Shown: piece after piece, positions 60,384 to 64,000 of the stretch
Layout of the letters: every line of letters starts with the position of its first letter
Position numbering within the stretch: the stretch's first letter is position 1
Notes under the pieces: model-generated
Told to the model about the DNA's origin: nothing
The model's database searches: none
Seen by the model: the letters and a program-made list of their open reading frames with translations, nothing else
NCBI RefSeq assembly: GCF_001544795.2
Contig: NZ_FCOI02000003.1
Span: 310,001 to 374,000 of the forward strand
DNA length: 64,000 nt
Reading direction: 5' to 3'
Source: Caballeronia temeraria
GTDB taxonomy: Bacteria > Pseudomonadota > Gammaproteobacteria > Burkholderiales > Burkholderiaceae
Made by a program: the position numbers and the translations under genes

Positions 60384-61370
60384 CTAGCCTATGCTTTCTT
60401 CTCGTTTGCGGGCACGGTATTCGGCAGGTGACATGGAGAACTGCTTCCTGAATAACTTCGATAACCTCTCTCCACTGCTCAGGCCGGTTCGGCGGGCTAT
60501 CTTGTCAATGGGTAGTTCGCTGTTCGTCAGCAATTCGCAGCTAAGTTTAATGCGCGCGTTCAATAAATATTGTGACGGCGTGAGCCCCATTTGACGCTTG
60601 AAATGACGAGAGAAGTTTCTTCCGCTCATTGCGGCGGTCTGGGCCGCGTCAATGACAGAGACGGGCCTTTCGCAATTCCTTTCCAGCCAGCGCGCAGATT
60701 CCTGTGCCTTCTCGGCGGCGCTCGGCGTCGCAATCTCGCTCAACATGATCGACATGTGCTGGTTGTCGAGTAGGCGTTCTGCGGCCAACGATGCAACGTC
60801 GTAACCGAGATCCCGTTTCAGCAGGCCCAGCGCATACATCAATGCATGGCTGCGCTCTTCGCGAGGCCGGACGGGATAGTCATGCGTGAACAGATCGCGC
60901 CCTTGCGACGCGCATGTATTGCATGACAGGCCGGCCGCTGTCAAAAGCGCATGTCCGCTACCCAGCGCGCTGATGACAGCACTCATGGATGGCGCGGTCC
61001 TCAACAACTCGATGAGTCCGTCGTCCGCCAGCGCGTCTGCTACCCCGGCTCCGCCAGCGACGTATAGCGCGTCGCACGCGCGGGATCGCCGCCCGTCTAG
61101 GCGCTCGGTACATACACAGATGGACGACGAGCAAGCGACTATCCCTCCACGAGCCGACAGAAGAACAATGCTATAGGTCAAGGGCAATCCTTCGATCGAC
61201 GCCTGCAATTCGTTCGCGATGTGCAGCGTTTCTATCAGTGTGCCCGCTCCTACGAGAGAGAATCCGTCATATAAGACAATGCCGATTTGTTTGATGACTG
61301 GCTGATCGAAGGTTCGGGATCTGCTGCTCCCGTTTTCGTCGGAATGGGGCATCGTGCGTGACATAGCCAT
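60384..61370 (-). CDS. GlxA-family AraC regulator 1 (DJ-1/PfpI domain plus AraC HTH)
   Basis: A 328-residue regulator. The N-terminal DJ-1/PfpI-like domain (about residues 28-200: KQIGIVLYDGFSLVGAGTLIETLHIANEL, YVAGGAGVADAL, ISALGSGHALLTAAGL) lacks the catalytic Cys of the family, GSGH standing at the nucleophile elbow. The C-terminal AraC/XylS double HTH (about 225-320) includes SVIDAAQTAAMSGRNFSRHFKRQMGLTPSQYLLNARI and IDKIARRTGLSSGERLSKLFRKQFSMSPAEYR. It is very similar to the protein at 62001-62948. Its 630-base upstream gap holds palindromes. The position suggests control of the deacetylase or the polysaccharide genes. Confidence 0.9.
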   Translation of the reverse strand: MAMSRTMPHSDENGSSRSRTFDQPVIKQIGIVLYDGFSLVGAGTLIETLHIANELQASIEGLPLTYSIVLLSARGGIVACSSSICVCTERLDGRRSRACDALYVAGGAGVADALADDGLIELLRTAPSMSAVISALGSGHALLTAAGLSCNTCASQGRDLFTHDYPVRPREERSHALMYALGLLKRDLGYDVASLAAERLLDNQHMSIMLSEIATPSAAEKAQESARWLERNCERPVSVIDAAQTAAMSGRNFSRHFKRQMGLTPSQYLLNARIKLSCELLTNSELPIDKIARRTGLSSGERLSKLFRKQFSMSPAEYRARKREESIG

Positions 61371-61593
61371 TGGTTCCTCTCAAGTTCGTTGTGGTACCAG
61401 CTGCGTCCATCGCATTCTGTGGCCTTTTTTTCTTTTCGCACATTGAAGAGCGAAAACTCGTCCGAGGGTTTGTCTGATACTGCCTGCTCAAATTGCGGGA
61501 GACCGTGGGCAAACGCACATTCCAGCGGGCGTGAATTCCGCAGACGAGCAACGTTGCATCGGACTCGCAGATGTGACTATTCTGTATGACGTA

Positions 61594-61607
61594 TGAACGT
61601 ACGTTCA
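61594..61607. promoter_or_regulatory. 14-bp palindrome upstream of GlxA-type regulator 1
   Basis: TGAACGTACGTTCA is a perfect palindrome, 224 bases before the regulator's start codon. It is a plausible operator for a dimeric regulator; no partner is proven. Confidence 0.4.
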
Positions 61608-61802
61608 CGGCCTCAGCGCGCGGAACCGATCATCCCATCGAGCGGATTTGTGGTTCTGAACCACCAGGGCAATGAAGCGGGTCGTCTACCGGCGATCGTT
61701 ACTGCATCGGATGCCGTACACGATTTGATCATCAAGAACAGTAGACACGCCGTGACATTTAATTCGGCACGCTAATAACTTGAAATAAAGATGAAAGTTA
61801 GG

Positions 61803-61822
61803 GGCTTTCACGTAGGAAAGCC
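61803..61822. repeat. Short stem-loop in the regulator intergenic region
   Basis: GGCTTTC (61803-61809) and GAAAGCC (61816-61822) pair across a 6-base loop. It lies between the regulators, past the stop of the second one, and could be its terminator or an operator. Confidence 0.4.
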
Positions 61823-62000
61823 TAGGTCGAAACCACGACATTTGCCAGATCAAGAGGAGAGAATGTGGCGTAGCGCACGGTTCTTTCTACCGCACATTCA
61901 TGCTATTTGGAGAAGACTTCCAGAAAGGTTATCTCCGAAACGATAACCTCTTTCATTTAGGCTCAAAGAATCGCATGCGCGTACGGGTTGTCTTGAGACG

Positions 62001-62948
62001 TCATTCCCTGTTGCGACTCTGTGCGCGAAACTCAGATGGCGACATCGAAAGTTCTTTGCGAAACAGCTTCGACAGCCGCTCTCCGTTGCTGAGACCCGCG
62101 CGGCGAGCAATCTTGTCGACCGGAAGATCAGTGCTTTTCAACAGCTTGCACGTGAGGTCTAGCCGCGCGCGCAGAAGATACTGCAAAGGGGTGATGCCAA
62201 TTTCCCGCTTGAAGAGACGCAGAAAGTTACGCTCGCTCATCGAAGACATTCGCGCGGCATCGACGATAGATATCGGCTTCGCACAGTTCTGCGTGATCCA
62301 GCGGGCCGAAGCACATACCTTCTCTCTCAACGTCGCGGTATGCATTTCTTCGAGATCGCTCTCCAGCGAGATATCTGCGCTCGAACCCAGACGATGCGCA
62401 ACACGCGCTGCGATTTCCGATCCGAGGTCCTTCTTCAGAAGGGTGAGAGAACTCATCAAAGCTTGATCGCTATCATGCTTCAGAGATTGCGAGTCGCGTT
62501 GTTGCACGCCAGCGGCAGATAACAGAATGTGGCCATTCCCGATTGCAATGATGCTGTCACTCTTCGCGCTGAGCCTGCGAAGCAATTCGACGAAGGCGTC
62601 ATCGGCCAATGCACGCGCAACGCCGCTTCCGCCCGCGACGAAAAGCGTATCGAGGCTATCGACGTCGTCTCCGTCCCACGGCTGCGTCCAGACGGACATC
62701 GCTGACGAACAGGAAACCGTACCGCCGCTCGCCGATATGAGATTCACCCGATACGTGAACGCATGCTTCGAATCTTCTGATTGCAATTCGTTCGCGGTGT
62801 GAAGTGCCTCAGCCAGAATGCCGGCCGCCAGCAATGAAAAACCATCGTACAAAACGATTCCGATACGCTTGATCGCCCTGGAAGGCTGCGAACGAACGTC
62901 GTCGCCAGATAGCGCTGCACTTTCGCGGACGGGACGTGAGGTCGACAT
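62001..62948 (-). CDS. GlxA-family AraC regulator 2 (paralogue of 60384-61370)
   Basis: A 315-residue regulator with the same layout: DJ-1/PfpI-like domain (KRIGIVLYDGFSLLAAGILAEALHTANEL, FVAGGSGVARALADDAFVELLR, IIAIGNGHILLSAAGV; again no elbow Cys) and C-terminal AraC HTHs (SIVDAARMSSMSERNFLRLFKREIGITPLQYLLRARL and VDKIARRAGLSNGERLSKLFRKELSMSPSEFR). I chose the ATG at 62948 because GGAGG lies 7 bases before it; a GTG directly in front is less likely. The two recognition helices differ in places (SGRNFSRHF against SERNFLRLF), so they may bind different sites or have split duties. The gene follows a 259-base A/T-rich gap. Confidence 0.9.
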   Translation of the reverse strand: MSTSRPVRESAALSGDDVRSQPSRAIKRIGIVLYDGFSLLAAGILAEALHTANELQSEDSKHAFTYRVNLISASGGTVSCSSAMSVWTQPWDGDDVDSLDTLFVAGGSGVARALADDAFVELLRRLSAKSDSIIAIGNGHILLSAAGVQQRDSQSLKHDSDQALMSSLTLLKKDLGSEIAARVAHRLGSSADISLESDLEEMHTATLREKVCASARWITQNCAKPISIVDAARMSSMSERNFLRLFKREIGITPLQYLLRARLDLTCKLLKSTDLPVDKIARRAGLSNGERLSKLFRKELSMSPSEFRAQSRNRE

Positions 62949-63207
62949 CACGTGTCCTCCAGTTTGATTCTTGAATCTTCGTATGGAACGCGTGTATTGG
63001 CCATCAAGCTTATGAACGCATGCGTCGAGTTGATCTCACTTTCAGAATACAGGCAAGAAAAAATTTCGTCGACAGCTGATCAAATAGTCATCCATATGAA
63101 AAAACTCCCGATCTATTTTATTCTCCTGACTTGTTGATCCCTCGGGGGTGGTCGAAAGTCGATAACTTTTAGGATTGGATTCGTGCAGTGACCGGCGACC
63201 GCATCCC

Positions 63208-64000
63208 TCATCGGGACGAAGTCAGATCGAGCGTCAGATAACCTGTCACCGACTGCGCGGCGATGCCAGTGAGCCTGATTGTCGTGCCCGAAAACGTGGC
63301 GTGGCAGCTCGCGTTCGCGCCGACGCCAGAGCCCATACCCGAGCCATCGTTCGAGGTGATTGCCGCGCCCGCGGGACGGGCCAGCTTGTAGGTGCTTCCT
63401 TGCGCGCCGGCCGACCAGACCTGCAACGTAATGTTCGCGTGAGTCGACGAGCCACCCAAGGCCGTCAATGTCGACAGGTCCAGGCTCGCAGTGTGGACGC
63501 CAGAAAACGAGACCCGCAAGCGCTGACCGCGATATAGCGGATAGCCATTTGCAGTCACATGAACGCCCCCGTTCGGCTGCCATGCGTCAGAGAACGCATT
63601 GTCATGGACGATCGCTGGTACGCCGGAATTGTAGGGGTCGTGCTCGAATGCATATGCGCCGCAATTGTGGCAGGCATTGCCTGCAATGATCGGACTCGTG
63701 GCGATCGGCGAATCCGTGTAGTAGCGCAACGCATAGCCCTTGGTTTTTGTCACGTCGTATTCAAACGAGTTGTTCACGAATGCGCCGCCATCGGGATTCT
63801 TCCACTCGCCTTCGTGAATCTCCGCTCCCGGCAGTCCGTGCAGGTGATTCTCTTTGATGACTGCACCCTGCGCACGATTGAATGTAAACATCGTCTCGTC
63901 GCTGGTGAAGTCGTTGTGAACGATCTCGAATCCTGTCCGCACTCCTGCGCCCTGATCGTTCGCCCACAACGCCGCACGTCCCGTTGCATGAATCGTGTTG
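63208..64000 (-). CDS. Right-handed beta-helix protein, C-terminal part (runs off right edge)
   Basis: The frame is open from the window edge down to the stop at 63208, so at least 263 residues of the C-terminus are present and the start lies outside. Beta-helix turns are visible (FEIVHNDFTSDETMFTFNRAQGAVIKENHLHG, then AGNACHNCGAYAFEHDPYNSG). After about residue 130 of the visible part a separate C-terminal beta-sandwich-like domain follows (LRVSFSGVHTASLDLSTLTALGGSS and a last strand TGYLTLDLTSSR). The fold suggests a secreted polysaccharide lyase, epimerase or surface protein, resembling in kind but not in detail the protein at 48154-49827. A TTG at 63969 is not a start; coding continues beyond it. 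Confidence 0.8.
   Translation of the reverse strand, partial: NTIHATGRAALWANDQGAGVRTGFEIVHNDFTSDETMFTFNRAQGAVIKENHLHGLPGAEIHEGEWKNPDGGAFVNNSFEYDVTKTKGYALRYYTDSPIATSPIIAGNACHNCGAYAFEHDPYNSGVPAIVHDNAFSDAWQPNGGVHVTANGYPLYRGQRLRVSFSGVHTASLDLSTLTALGGSSTHANITLQVWSAGAQGSTYKLARPAGAAITSNDGSGMGSGVGANASCHATFSGTTIRLTGIAAQSVTGYLTLDLTSSR

Larger units (their letters stand above)
61371..62000. other. 630-base intergenic region between the two GlxA-type regulator genes
   Basis: No convincing gene is seen. A 60-codon plus-strand frame at 61593 lacks a ribosome binding site and any recognisable motif. The region contains the 14-bp palindrome at 61594-61607 and the stem at 61803-61822, and is A/T-rich around 61740-61800. 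It should contain the promoter of the minus-strand regulator gene starting at 61370. Confidence 0.6.

Noticed and set aside
61593..61775. 60-codon plus-strand frame between the GlxA-type regulators
   Set aside because: No ribosome binding site, and its start overlaps the palindrome; composition is not protein-like.
62952..63137. 61-codon plus-strand frame upstream of regulator 2
   Set aside because: Lies in the A/T-rich promoter gap with no start signal or motif.
63208..63969. Reading the last protein as complete from a TTG at 63969
   Set aside because: The frame stays open to the window edge with beta-helix-like sequence (NTIHATGRAALWANDQ), so the true start is outside.

Overview
The window reads like a chromosomal or megaplasmid segment of a Burkholderia sensu lato bacterium (Burkholderia, Paraburkholderia or Caballeronia). 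This rests on the very high G+C at third codon positions, the dense packing of transporters, LysR regulators and oligotrophic catabolic operons, and a multicopy-type inverted repeat (30067-30699) of a kind I associate with that group. I found no tRNA, rRNA, transposase, CRISPR array or phage gene.

Layout. 1-217: N-terminus of a MEDS-domain sensor running off the left edge. 374-991: small membrane protein. 1157-5168: a quaternary-amine-type locus with an orphan ProX-like binding protein, an MHS-family symporter, an unusual M19 'dipeptidase' lacking several zinc ligands, and a PAS-LuxR regulator; tandem operator-like sites precede the symporter. 5182-8864: porin, divergent GH28 pectin-type lipoprotein, and a small conserved protein. 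9089-11195: PhoX phosphatase with an upstream Pho box. 11284-16304: LysR regulator divergent from MFS transporter, M81 (MlrC) peptidase and exported alpha/beta hydrolase. 16306-21528: secreted protein, GGDEF-EAL protein and hybrid histidine kinase. 21660-26739: a propeller protein, TPR-HTH regulator, DUF2182 protein, FUSC-type protein, and a DUF347 protein with a small exported partner. 26937-28493: chemoreceptor.

28593-37239 is a sugar-acid-like catabolic region. A LysR gene (30709-31632) is flanked by near-identical operator motifs in front of two targets: an MFS gene on the far side of a 0.6-kb inverted repeat, and a divergent five-gene operon (enolase-superfamily dehydratase, MFS, PdxA-like dehydrogenase, COG3618 lactonase-like amidohydrolase, DHDPS-family enzyme). 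Next come a LysR and divergent Old Yellow Enzyme (37240-39346), then a gallate meta-cleavage operon on the minus strand (gallate dioxygenase, MFS, oxalomesaconate hydratase, CHA aldolase, and a signal-less ModA-like protein; 39390-44483).

44733-64000 is an exopolysaccharide region transcribed leftwards. It holds two different polyprenyl-phosphate sugar transferases, ManC, a small cysteine-rich protein, an exported beta-helix protein, Wzx flippase, three GT4 glycosyltransferases and a Wzc-type tyrosine autokinase. Upstream lie a 1.2-kb gene-poor palindrome-rich region, a polysaccharide deacetylase, two paralogous GlxA-type AraC regulators and a second beta-helix protein cut by the right edge. 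No Wzy polymerase or Wza exporter is visible in the window. All functional assignments come from reading motifs by eye; no database search was run.
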